Below, one piece after another: positions 27,493 to 34,787 of a stretch of 64,000 nucleotides of DNA. Origin of the DNA: an uncultured Eubacteriales bacterium (GTDB lineage: Bacteria; Bacillota; Clostridia; Christensenellales; Aristaeellaceae); assembly GCA_902767565.1 (NCBI GenBank), contig CACXHY010000002.1, positions 62,001 through 126,000 of the forward strand, given 5' to 3'. Each line of letters starts with the position of its first letter. The stretch's first letter is position 1. The notes under the pieces are model-generated. The model ran no database searches. It saw only the letters and a program-made list of their open reading frames with translations, and was not told the origin of the DNA. The translations under genes and the position numbers were made by a program.

Positions 27493-28824
27493 TCAGTCCG
27501 CCAGGGTACCCATGGGATCCCAAGGATCCAGCACCGCGGGCTCCTGCTCCGCCAGCGCGGCCAGATCGCCCAGGTACTTGCGTTCGATGGCGGCCTGGAA
27601 GACATAGCGGTCGAACCAGGTATCGGAGCAGAGGTAATAGCCCTTGCTGCCCTTCTCGCCGCCCCAGCTGTTCTCGATCTTCCAGCGGTCCGGCTTGCCG
27701 TCGGTCAGGTTGACGCCCGTCAGGCACATGGCGTGGTTCATGGCGGCAAAGCCGTAGTCCAGGGCATCGGCCTTGCTGATCTCCAGGTCCAGCCCGGTGA
27801 GCAGTTCGAACCCGAAGCATCCGTCGTCCCAGATGCCCTTGTCCCGCTCGCCGTCGTGGCCCACGTCGCTGCCGAACCACACCACCTTGCCGTCCTCCAG
27901 CTGGCGGATGATGGCAGCCTTCAGCTCCTCCATGGTCAGGTTCAGGTGCACCACGGGGCGTCCGCATTCCACGTTGCCCAGGTACCGGATCGTGTAGGTG
28001 CGGTGATACGGCTTGTCCCCGGTGGGGGCGTGGATAACGCTGACCGTCTCCCGCAGGATGGGCAGGGCGTATTTCTCCGCGAAGGCCATGGGGGTCAGGC
28101 CGCGCTCGGCGTGGAAGACCTTGTCCTTATCGGTATACTCGAAATCGAAGACCTTCGGCGGTTCGCCGTAGCAGCTGCACAGGAAGCCGTAGATCCGGCC
28201 CAGCAGCGCGTTTTTGAAGGCCTGGATCTCTTCGGCGGCGGCGCCGTCGCGGACCATCTTCCGCAGCTTCGGAGCGGCGGCCTTCAGGGCGCGGTTCACC
28301 AGGTAGTTCATGCTGCGGGTGTTGGAGGACTGGAAGGTCTCGTCAAACGCGTCCTTCGGCACCACGCCGTACTTCTCCACCAGATTGACGAACATGGTCC
28401 ACTGGCCGCCGTCATGCACGCCGGTTTCCAGGATAAAGCTGACGGTGCGGTCGTCGGCGGGGAGAGCGGCGGTCTCGATGATGCGCTCGCAGAAGTAGTT
28501 GGCACGCTCGAACTTGTCCCAGAAGGCCAGCCAGCTCTGGCTGAGCTCGAAGTTCGCCAGGCCGCACTGCTTCGCGACGGCTTCGCGGATCACATTGGTC
28601 GCGGCGAAGAGCCAGCAGCGGCCGCTGTGCTTCTGGTCGGTCACCGGCAGGGTCTCCAGCTCCAGGGAGAAGCGCGGGTGCATGCGGTTGGCGGCCTGCT
28701 GCGACCAGGCCACGCTCTTCAGCTCCGTGGCCGACAGGGCGTTGGCCGCCAGCTGCCGCACGGGATCGGCGCGGAACTGTTCGCTCCACTGATCCAGAAG
28801 TTCGGTGGTGATGGGGTTGGACAT
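27493..28824 (-). CDS. pepC: Aminopeptidase C (bleomycin hydrolase family, C1B)
   Basis: A 443-residue cytoplasmic cysteine aminopeptidase. The papain-type triad is visible: Cys70 in SGRCWLFAA, His in MNHAMCLTG and Asn in IENSWGGEKG. The C-terminus ends WDPMGTLAD; in this family the C-terminal arm projects into the active site and sets the aminopeptidase character, and here it extends a residue or two past the usual end. It is a hexameric enzyme in relatives. It follows whiA after 147 nt on the same strand and ends at a bidirectional terminator. Confidence 0.96.
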   Translation of the reverse strand: MSNPITTELLDQWSEQFRADPVRQLAANALSATELKSVAWSQQAANRMHPRFSLELETLPVTDQKHSGRCWLFAATNVIREAVAKQCGLANFELSQSWLAFWDKFERANYFCERIIETAALPADDRTVSFILETGVHDGGQWTMFVNLVEKYGVVPKDAFDETFQSSNTRSMNYLVNRALKAAAPKLRKMVRDGAAAEEIQAFKNALLGRIYGFLCSCYGEPPKVFDFEYTDKDKVFHAERGLTPMAFAEKYALPILRETVSVIHAPTGDKPYHRTYTIRYLGNVECGRPVVHLNLTMEELKAAIIRQLEDGKVVWFGSDVGHDGERDKGIWDDGCFGFELLTGLDLEISKADALDYGFAAMNHAMCLTGVNLTDGKPDRWKIENSWGGEKGSKGYYLCSDTWFDRYVFQAAIERKYLGDLAALAEQEPAVLDPWDPMGTLAD

Positions 28825-28971
28825 GGGGGATCATTCCTTTCGGTCGGTCATAAGGGGGAACGGGTCATGATCATGACGGATCCGGATACCCGGACGAGAT
28901 CGCGCAAGGTGCATCGCGGTGGGCATGAATGAGCACCGGGCATCGCCGGCGCACAGCGGAGAGACGATTTG

Positions 28972-29931
28972 TCATCCCGGATCCCGGGTCCCGAATTCCT
29001 CCTCCGCCTCCCGCATCAGCCTGCGCATCCGGCCGCTGACCCCGCTCTTGCTCAGGGGCGGGTCCCGGAATTGGCCCAGTTCCTCCAGGGAGGCGTCCGG
29101 GTGCTCCAGGCGGAGCTCCGCGATCTCCCGCAGGGCGGGGGGCAGGGTGAAGAGGCCCCGGTGGATGGCCAGCAGCTTGATGGCTTCCACCTGCTGCTGG
29201 GCGGCGGTGAGCTGGCGCTCGGTATTGTGCTCGTCGCAGTTGGCGGCGCGGTTGGCCGCCCCGCGCATCTGCCGGGTGATGCGGATGTTTTCCAGCTTCA
29301 TCAGCGACTGGGTGGCGCCCATGACCGTCAGCGCGTCGGCGATGGACTGGGCGTCGGTGAGGCTGATGACCGGGATCCCCCGGCGGATGTAGTGATCGGC
29401 GGCGATGCCGCAGCGGGCGAACTGCTTCTCCGCAAGCCCGCACAGGGCCTCGTCCCGGGCGGCGATCTCCAGCCGGTAGCATTTGTCCGGATTGCTGATG
29501 GCGCCGGCTCCGAGAAAGGCGCCCCGCAGGTAGGCCCTGCGGCAGCAGGCCCGGGTCACCTGGGGCCGGGGAAGGGTGCGCTTCAGGACGGGGGAACCGT
29601 TTTCGTCGGGCTCCATCATGCGCAGCAGGGTCAGCAGGCGCGGGGCCTCGGCCTCCTCCACGGTCAGGACGCAGGTCCGCCGTCCGCCCAGGCGCGCCAC
29701 CTGGACAAAGTGCAGGGAAGGCGCGAAGCCCAGCCCGTCCTTCAGCATGCGGAAGATGCGCCGGGCCAGCGCCGCGTTCTCCACCTGCCAGGAGACGCTG
29801 ATCCGGCCGCCGCCGTGAAAGGACAGGCTGCCGGTGGTCTGGGTCAGGGCGCTGAGCTCGGTGAGGATGCAGCAGTCCCTCTCAAAGGGGAGACGGATCA
29901 GCTCGGCCTTGGTGTCGGAGGAAAAGGACAA
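28972..29931 (-). CDS. whiA: Sporulation/cell-division regulator WhiA
   Basis: A 319-residue protein with the WhiA layout: LAGLIDADG-like N-terminal domain (MSFSSDTKAEL start, YLRGAFLGAGAISNP segment), the linker NRAANCDEHNTERQ, and a C-terminal helix-turn-helix with SLEELGQFRDPPLSKSGVSGR. The start codon is TTG at 29929-29931, four bases after the rapZ stop, with GAGGAG upstream; no ATG gives the conserved N-terminus. The last residues (GTRDPG) are encoded in a GGATCCGGGA-type degenerate repeat. In Gram-positives WhiA acts with the RapZ and MurB neighbours in chromosome segregation and division control. Confidence 0.96.
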   Translation of the reverse strand: MSFSSDTKAELIRLPFERDCCILTELSALTQTTGSLSFHGGGRISVSWQVENAALARRIFRMLKDGLGFAPSLHFVQVARLGGRRTCVLTVEEAEAPRLLTLLRMMEPDENGSPVLKRTLPRPQVTRACCRRAYLRGAFLGAGAISNPDKCYRLEIAARDEALCGLAEKQFARCGIAADHYIRRGIPVISLTDAQSIADALTVMGATQSLMKLENIRITRQMRGAANRAANCDEHNTERQLTAAQQQVEAIKLLAIHRGLFTLPPALREIAELRLEHPDASLEELGQFRDPPLSKSGVSGRMRRLMREAEEEFGTRDPG

Positions 29932-29935
29932 GGGA

Positions 29936-30838
29936 TCACTCCTCGCTCACGCGGTTCCAGCGGGACTGCTCCACCTCCAGGTCCCGGTGCTCCAGCTGCA
30001 CCACGCAGCCGATCTCCCGCAGGTGGGCGGCCACGGCTTCGGCGATGGCCACGGAACGGTGCGCGCCGCCGGTGCAGCCGACGGCAATGACCAGCCGCCG
30101 CTTTCCTTCTTCCTGATAGTGGGGGAGGAGGAAGCTCAGCATGTCGCGGATCTTCTGCATGAAGACCTGCGTGGTGGGGTGGTCCATCACGAAATCCCGC
30201 ACATCCTCGTCCTGTCCGCTGTGGCGGCAGAGCTCGGGGATGTAGAAGGGGTTGGGCAGGAAGCGCACGTCGAACACCAGGTCCGCCTGCCGGGGGAGGC
30301 CCCGCTTGAAGCCGAAGGACAGCACCTCCGCGTGCATGGGCTCGTCCTCGCTGCCCGTACACTCGTCGAACACCGCCTTCAGGCGCTTCTGCAGGGCGCG
30401 GGAGGTCAGGTGCGTGGTGTCGATCAGATAATCGGCGGATTCCCGCAGCGGCTGCAGCAGGGCCCGTTCCCGGGCGATGGCCTCGGTGAGGGTCACGCCG
30501 TCGCCGCAGAGGGGATGCTCCCGCCGCGTCTCCTTGAAGCGGGAGACAAGGGCGTCATCCTCCGCTTCCAGAAAGATGATCTCCACCGGCTGCTCCAGCT
30601 GGTTGGCGTCCCGGATGAGGCGGTGGATGCCGATGGGGTCGAAGAGCGCGCCGGAACGCACGTCCACCGAGAAGGCCGCGGCCGGCCGGGTCATGCCGGT
30701 GCTCTCGCAGGAACGGATCAGGCCCGGGATCATGCTGGGCGGCAGATTGTCCACGCAGAAGGCGCCCAGATCCTCCAGATCACGGAGCGCCAGGGTCTTG
30801 CCGGCACCGCTCATGCCGGTCAGCAGCAGATAGCGCAA
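29936..30838 (-). CDS. rapZ: RapZ/YvcJ-type nucleotide-binding protein
   Basis: A 300-residue ATP/GTP-binding protein. Walker A is GMSGAGKT at the N-terminus, and the C-terminal domain has PNPFYIPELC and the conserved VIAVGCTGGAHRSVAIAE. In E. coli RapZ tunes glmS by binding small RNA; in Firmicutes the role (YvcJ) is less clear. The start is TTG 30836-30838 with AAAGGAG ten bases before; upstream in-frame sequence up to 31039 overlaps murB and shows no similarity. YvcK, often between rapZ and whiA, is missing here. Confidence 0.95.
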   Translation of the reverse strand: MRYLLLTGMSGAGKTLALRDLEDLGAFCVDNLPPSMIPGLIRSCESTGMTRPAAAFSVDVRSGALFDPIGIHRLIRDANQLEQPVEIIFLEAEDDALVSRFKETRREHPLCGDGVTLTEAIARERALLQPLRESADYLIDTTHLTSRALQKRLKAVFDECTGSEDEPMHAEVLSFGFKRGLPRQADLVFDVRFLPNPFYIPELCRHSGQDEDVRDFVMDHPTTQVFMQKIRDMLSFLLPHYQEEGKRRLVIAVGCTGGAHRSVAIAEAVAAHLREIGCVVQLEHRDLEVEQSRWNRVSEE

Positions 30839-30866
30839 GATGACTGACTCCTTTGCGATTCGCGGT

Positions 30867-31790
30867 TCATTGCGGGGCCTCGCCCAGGATGCGGATCTCG
30901 GGCTCGAGGCGGATCCCGGTCTCTTCCAGGACGACCCGGGCCACATGGTCCATGAGGGCTTCAAAATCGGCGGCGCTGCCCCCGGTGGAGACCAGGAAGC
31001 CGGCGTGTTTCTCGCTGACCCTCGCCCCGCCGACGGCATACCCCTTCAGCCCGCACTGCTCGATGAGGGCCCCGGCGAAATGCCCCTCCGGCCGCTTGAA
31101 GGTGGATCCGGCACTGGGCACATCCAACGGCTGTTTGGCCCGGCGGCGCTCGTTGAGCTCGTTCATCTCGGCGGCGATGGTCTTCGGATCGCCCGGCGCC
31201 AGGCGGAAGGACACCCGGGTGACGATGCCGCCCTCGTCCTGCAGGCGGCTGTGCCGGTAACCGAAGCCCATCTCGTCCCCGGCATACCGGAAGGGCGTGC
31301 CGTCCATGCGCAGGCCTTCTACCGCGGTGATGGCATCCTTCAGCTCCCCGCCGTAGGCGCCGGCGTTCATGACCGTGCCGCCGCCCACCGCGCCGGGGAT
31401 CCCCGATGCGAAGGCCAGCCCGGCCAGCCCGGACCGCTGGGCCAGGGCGGCGGTCTCCGCCAGGGACGCGCCGGCCTCCGCGGAGAGGGTCTCCCCGTTC
31501 ACCGACAGATCGCGCATGGCGGAGGCGACGCGGATCACCAGTCCCCGGATCCCGCCGTCCCGGACCAGCAGGTTGGACCCGCGGCCGATCACGGTGACCG
31601 GCACCCCGAATGACGCCGCTTCCCGGAGCAGCCTCCCCAGGGATGCCTCGTCCGACGGTTCCGCCAGCAGGTCGGCGGGTCCTCCCAGCCGGAGGGTCGT
31701 GCAGGCGGAAAGCGGCGCGTCCTCCGTGAGCTGGAGCTCCGGAAGCGCGGTCCGCAGCGCGCCCTGCAAAGGCCGAATGTCGGTGCGCAC
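30867..31790 (-). CDS. murB: UDP-N-acetylenolpyruvoylglucosamine reductase
   Basis: A 307-residue FAD enzyme that reduces the enolpyruvyl group to give UDP-MurNAc in peptidoglycan synthesis. FAD-site motifs are TVIGRGSNLLVRDGG and SGIPGAVGGGTVMNAGAYGG; the catalytic Ser is in SAGSTFKRP and the C-terminal Glu in LEPEIRILG. It resembles the shorter type IIb enzymes (YRHSRLQDEG). The start is GTG 31788-31790 with GGGAGGTGAT upstream. It opens the murB-rapZ-whiA unit; 28 nt separate it from rapZ. Confidence 0.96.
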   Translation of the reverse strand: MRTDIRPLQGALRTALPELQLTEDAPLSACTTLRLGGPADLLAEPSDEASLGRLLREAASFGVPVTVIGRGSNLLVRDGGIRGLVIRVASAMRDLSVNGETLSAEAGASLAETAALAQRSGLAGLAFASGIPGAVGGGTVMNAGAYGGELKDAITAVEGLRMDGTPFRYAGDEMGFGYRHSRLQDEGGIVTRVSFRLAPGDPKTIAAEMNELNERRRAKQPLDVPSAGSTFKRPEGHFAGALIEQCGLKGYAVGGARVSEKHAGFLVSTGGSAADFEALMDHVARVVLEETGIRLEPEIRILGEAPQ

Positions 31791-31812
31791 ACCATCACCT
31801 CCCAATGGCAGT

Positions 31813-31841
31813 ATTGTACGACTTTTCGGCGCGGAACGCAA
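31813..31841 (-). promoter_or_regulatory. murB promoter
   Basis: Minus strand TTGCGT (31836-31841), 17-bp spacer, TACAAT (31813-31818). An imperfect inverted repeat, ACTTTTCGGCG (from 31821) with CGCCGAAAGT (to ~31856), overlaps it. Confidence 0.7.
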
Positions 31842-31932
31842 GAATCCGCCGAAAGTCCTTCACGAAACAGCCTGTTTGCGGCCAAAAAGCAGGAAAAATG
31901 CAGCGCAGTGGTGATCGACCCGCAGCCAAAAC

Positions 31933-31961
31933 TTGCCTTTTTTGCGGAATGGTGCTATGAT
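31933..31961 (+). promoter_or_regulatory. Promoter of the small conserved protein
   Basis: TTGCCT (31933-31938), 17-bp spacer, TATGAT (31956-31961). The ~85-nt leader that follows has no obvious strong structure. Confidence 0.65.
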
Positions 31962-32054
31962 AGGCGGCGGTGCGGAGAAGGAATCCGCACGAATCAAACC
32001 GCGCCAGCCCCCGCAGTCGGCGGAAAGGAACGGCGCAGAAAGCTGAGGAGACAT

Positions 32055-32288
32055 ATGCAGAAGGTTATTTGCAAGGTGACGTACGACACTGAGACCGCGG
32101 AGCTTCTGTTCAAGAAGACCGAAGGCGCGTTCGGCGATCCCGCCGGCTACGAAGAGTGCCTGTACAAGACCCCGGACGGCAAGTTCTTCCTCTACGGCAA
32201 CGGCGGCGAAGCCTCCGCCTACGCCGAGGAGACCATCAAGCGCTTGTCCGCGGCCAAGGCCGACGAGTGGCTGGAAGCCAACAAGTGA
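32055..32288 (+). CDS. Small conserved protein of unknown function (77 aa)
   Basis: A 77-residue cytoplasmic protein. The layout (a KVTYDTETAELL start, LYKTPDGKFFLYGNGGEASAYAE in the middle, and LSAAKADEWLEANK at the end) resembles small proteins common in gut Firmicutes, frequently on mobile elements and of unknown function. Conserved aromatic and Gly residues suggest a compact beta-rich fold. ATG 32055 follows GAGGAG. It has its own promoter and a strong terminator, so it is a single-gene unit. Confidence 0.7.
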   Translation: MQKVICKVTYDTETAELLFKKTEGAFGDPAGYEECLYKTPDGKFFLYGNGGEASAYAEETIKRLSAAKADEWLEANK

Positions 32289-32302
32289 TCGTCCCGGACA
32301 GG

Positions 32303-32328
32303 ATCCCCCGCAGCTGCGGGGGATTTTG
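32303..32328 (+). terminator. Terminator after the 77-residue gene
   Basis: A 22-bp perfect palindrome, ATCCCCCGCAG followed by CTGCGGGGGAT, runs into TTTGTC. Confidence 0.85.
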
Positions 32329-32384
32329 TCATGCCGTGGTTTTTGAAGGAAGACTGCCGACCGGGGATGATGCGTTCGCGGGGC

Positions 32385-33140
32385 CTATGCATTTTCGCTC
32401 CAGTGCCGGCGGAAGTTCGCCTTCCGGTAGGCGGTCGGCGTCAGGCCGGTGTATTCCCGGAAGACCCGGGAGAAATGGCTGTCGGAGGAGAAGCAGAGGT
32501 ATTCGGCGATCTCCAGGCAGGAGAAGGAAGTGTACTGCAGGAGGGTCTTCGCCGTGTCGATCCGCTGGCGCCGGATGTACTCCGAGACCGCCACGCCGGT
32601 CTCCTTCCGGAACAGGGTGGAAAGGTAGGTGGGGGAGATCTTCAGGGCTTCCGCCAGCCTCTCCACCGTCAGGGGCTGCTGCAGGTGGGCCTCGATATAG
32701 TCCAGACAGCGGTAGACCTGCAGGGAGTAGATCTCCTTCCGGTTGATGGCCTGCATGCGGGTGGTGTAGTCCCGGATCATGGTGTCATGCAGGTCGAAGA
32801 CCTCCCGCACGCTGCGGCAGCGGTCCATCCGGCGGATGTACAGGTCGCTGAGGTTGAAGGCCGTCTCCGAGGGCATGCCTCCCTCGATGCAGAAGCGGCA
32901 CGCCAGGGTGATGGAGGCGATGAAAAGGTACTGGTAGTTCTTCAGCGGATCGTCGGAGAGGGAGCCGGTGGTGGGCCCTTCGAACATCTGCTTCGCCGCG
33001 TCCGGCGCGCAGGGATCGCCCCGGCGCACGTACTCGTACTGCCGCAGGTCCTCGTCGTAGGTATGGTGGCGGACCTGATCCTCCCGGTGCTCAAAGTGCA
33101 GCCGGTTCAGGGATGCCTCGATTTCGCGGTTCACAGCCAT
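32385..33140 (-). CDS. AraC-family transcriptional regulator
   Basis: A 251-residue regulator. The C-terminal ~100 residues hold two helix-turn-helix motifs (VERLAEALKISPTYLSTLF and CLEIAEYLCFSSDSHFSRVF) ending in the AraC signature GLTPTAYRKAN. The N-terminal 150 residues are a helical ligand-sensing domain of the type common in Clostridia and not a cupin. ATG 33138 has GGAGGAGG upstream. It is divergent from the MFS gene and very probably controls it; its own promoter has a good TATACT -10 box (about 33174-33179) but no -35 match, as expected for an activated promoter. Confidence 0.9.
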   Translation of the reverse strand: MAVNREIEASLNRLHFEHREDQVRHHTYDEDLRQYEYVRRGDPCAPDAAKQMFEGPTTGSLSDDPLKNYQYLFIASITLACRFCIEGGMPSETAFNLSDLYIRRMDRCRSVREVFDLHDTMIRDYTTRMQAINRKEIYSLQVYRCLDYIEAHLQQPLTVERLAEALKISPTYLSTLFRKETGVAVSEYIRRQRIDTAKTLLQYTSFSCLEIAEYLCFSSDSHFSRVFREYTGLTPTAYRKANFRRHWSENA

Positions 33141-33339
33141 GGACGCGCCTCCTCCGGGTGGAATACTGCTGCCGTCAGTATAGCACACGCGATGCCGATT
33201 GAGAAGCATGAATCTGCTGTTATTCCTACGAATCTGTCAGAAAAGGACGCTGATCGGTCTATCCTGAACGCGGGCAGAGGGAATTGGCCGGACACGCGGC
33301 CCAACCTGCCGGGACTTCCATTCACGAGGAGCGTCGACC
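33141..33339. promoter_or_regulatory. Divergent araC-like / MFS control region
   Basis: This 199-nt region lies between the divergent regulator and transporter. A TATACT -10 box faces the regulator and a TATCCT box (33260-33265) faces the transporter; neither has a good -35, which suggests activator dependence. No clear operator repeat was identified. Confidence 0.55.
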
Positions 33340-34557
33340 ATGCGGAAGACATTTATCCGGTTCTGTGTGATGCAGGCTTGCTGGTGGGGTTTTCAGGCCG
33401 CCATGCCGGGTTTCATGACCGCCAGGATGGCGGCGCAAGGGATCGGTGCGGCCGCCATGGGTACCATCCTTGCGGCCAATCTGCTGTGCGTGTTCCTTGG
33501 CTGCCTCTTCTGGGGGCGCTGGGTGGACCGGCATCAGGGCAGCCGCCGGTACTATCTGATCGGCAATGCCGCGGCCTTGCTGAGCCTGCTGCTGTGGACC
33601 TTTGCCGACAGCGTTCCCCTGCTGATGATCCAGTATCCGCTCTTCGGCTTTTTGACCGGTGCGGTGGCTACGGTGCTGGACGCCTGGGTTATTGCTTCCT
33701 TCCCGGAACGGCGGGATGCGGGAAGCCGCTCCCGTTCCTTCGCCACCCTGACGTATGCCTTTGTCATGCTGGCGACAGGCCGACTGATCCCCCGGCTGGG
33801 TTATGCGGTCATGCCGATCATCGGCTTTTCCTTCCTGGCTGTCTCCGCCCTGGCGGCGCTGGGACAGAGCGAGGTCAGCGGACCGGTCCTCCCCAGGGGG
33901 CAGGCCGGACAGAAGGGCGGCATCCGGGAGCTGCTGAATGTGCGGGTGTGGGTGCTGCTGGTGGGCGGCATGTTCTTCACCGGCATGTGCGCCGCCCCCA
34001 TCAACAACATGAAGGTGCTGATCCTGGAGAGCGTGGGCGGGGACGTCGGTTCTCTGGGCCTGGATTCCTTTGTCGGGTGCATGGTGCAGGCGCCGTTCCT
34101 GCTTTTCTCCGGCCGCCTGCAGCGCATCTCCGCCGGGAAGCGCCTGATCCTCGGCGCCATGGCCGCCATGGGCTACGCCGTGATGGTGATGATCGCGCGG
34201 GCTCCTGCCCTTGTGACGGCGGGGACCATCCTCAACAATGTTTCCTTCGGGCTCCTGTATCCCGCCATGCGCCAGATGACGGAGGAGAATGTGCCCGCCC
34301 GCCTGCGCAACACCGCCCACAGCCTGGTGGATGTGGCCTACGGGAGCCTCTCCGGTATGGCCGCCTCCGCCTGGGGCGGCATGGTGATGGGTTCATCCGG
34401 CAAGCAGGGCCTCACCGCGGTCTGCATCGCCTTCCAGTGCGTCTCACTGGTTTTCTGCACCCTGGTCCTCCTGTCCCAGTCCCGGGGCAGGCGCGGCGAA
34501 GGGCTTGCCCGGCGGGCCGCGGGAACCCTGAAGCGGGAACTGAGGATGATGAATTGA
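33340..34557 (+). CDS. Major facilitator superfamily transporter
   Basis: A 405-residue membrane protein with about 12 hydrophobic segments in two six-helix halves. The A-like loop between helices 2 and 3 reads GRWVDRHQGSRRYY, matching the MFS G-x-x-x-D-R-x-G-R-R motif, and a central loop of about 20 residues joins the halves. Substrate cannot be told; the adjacent AraC-type regulator suggests a sugar, nucleoside or drug. ATG 33340 follows ACGAGGAG. A perfect terminator palindrome follows at 34649. Confidence 0.88.
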   Translation: MRKTFIRFCVMQACWWGFQAAMPGFMTARMAAQGIGAAAMGTILAANLLCVFLGCLFWGRWVDRHQGSRRYYLIGNAAALLSLLLWTFADSVPLLMIQYPLFGFLTGAVATVLDAWVIASFPERRDAGSRSRSFATLTYAFVMLATGRLIPRLGYAVMPIIGFSFLAVSALAALGQSEVSGPVLPRGQAGQKGGIRELLNVRVWVLLVGGMFFTGMCAAPINNMKVLILESVGGDVGSLGLDSFVGCMVQAPFLLFSGRLQRISAGKRLILGAMAAMGYAVMVMIARAPALVTAGTILNNVSFGLLYPAMRQMTEENVPARLRNTAHSLVDVAYGSLSGMAASAWGGMVMGSSGKQGLTAVCIAFQCVSLVFCTLVLLSQSRGRRGEGLARRAAGTLKRELRMMN

Positions 34558-34648
34558 GGCGGAAGCGATCTGATGCGGACGGGGCGGAAAGCTCCCGGAT
34601 CCGTCACAGGACATCGCGGATCGGAAACCGCATGACCGCACGATCTCC

Positions 34649-34680
34649 ACATAAAAACCGGCCGCGGCCGGTTTTTATGT
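34649..34680. terminator. Perfect 32-bp palindromic terminator
   Basis: ACATAAAAACCGGCCG and its exact complement form a perfect 32-bp palindrome, with A-rich and T-rich edges on both sides. It terminates the MFS gene and, from the other strand, the large secreted gene. Confidence 0.88.
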
Positions 34681-34787
34681 GCGTTGAAAGGGTCAGCCGA
34701 TGCGGGCCGGTGAAACAGGAGAGCCGTTGATCCGGGGACTTTTCGGTCTGTCGGCGGCCCGTCCGACGCGTCGATCCGGCTTGCCCC

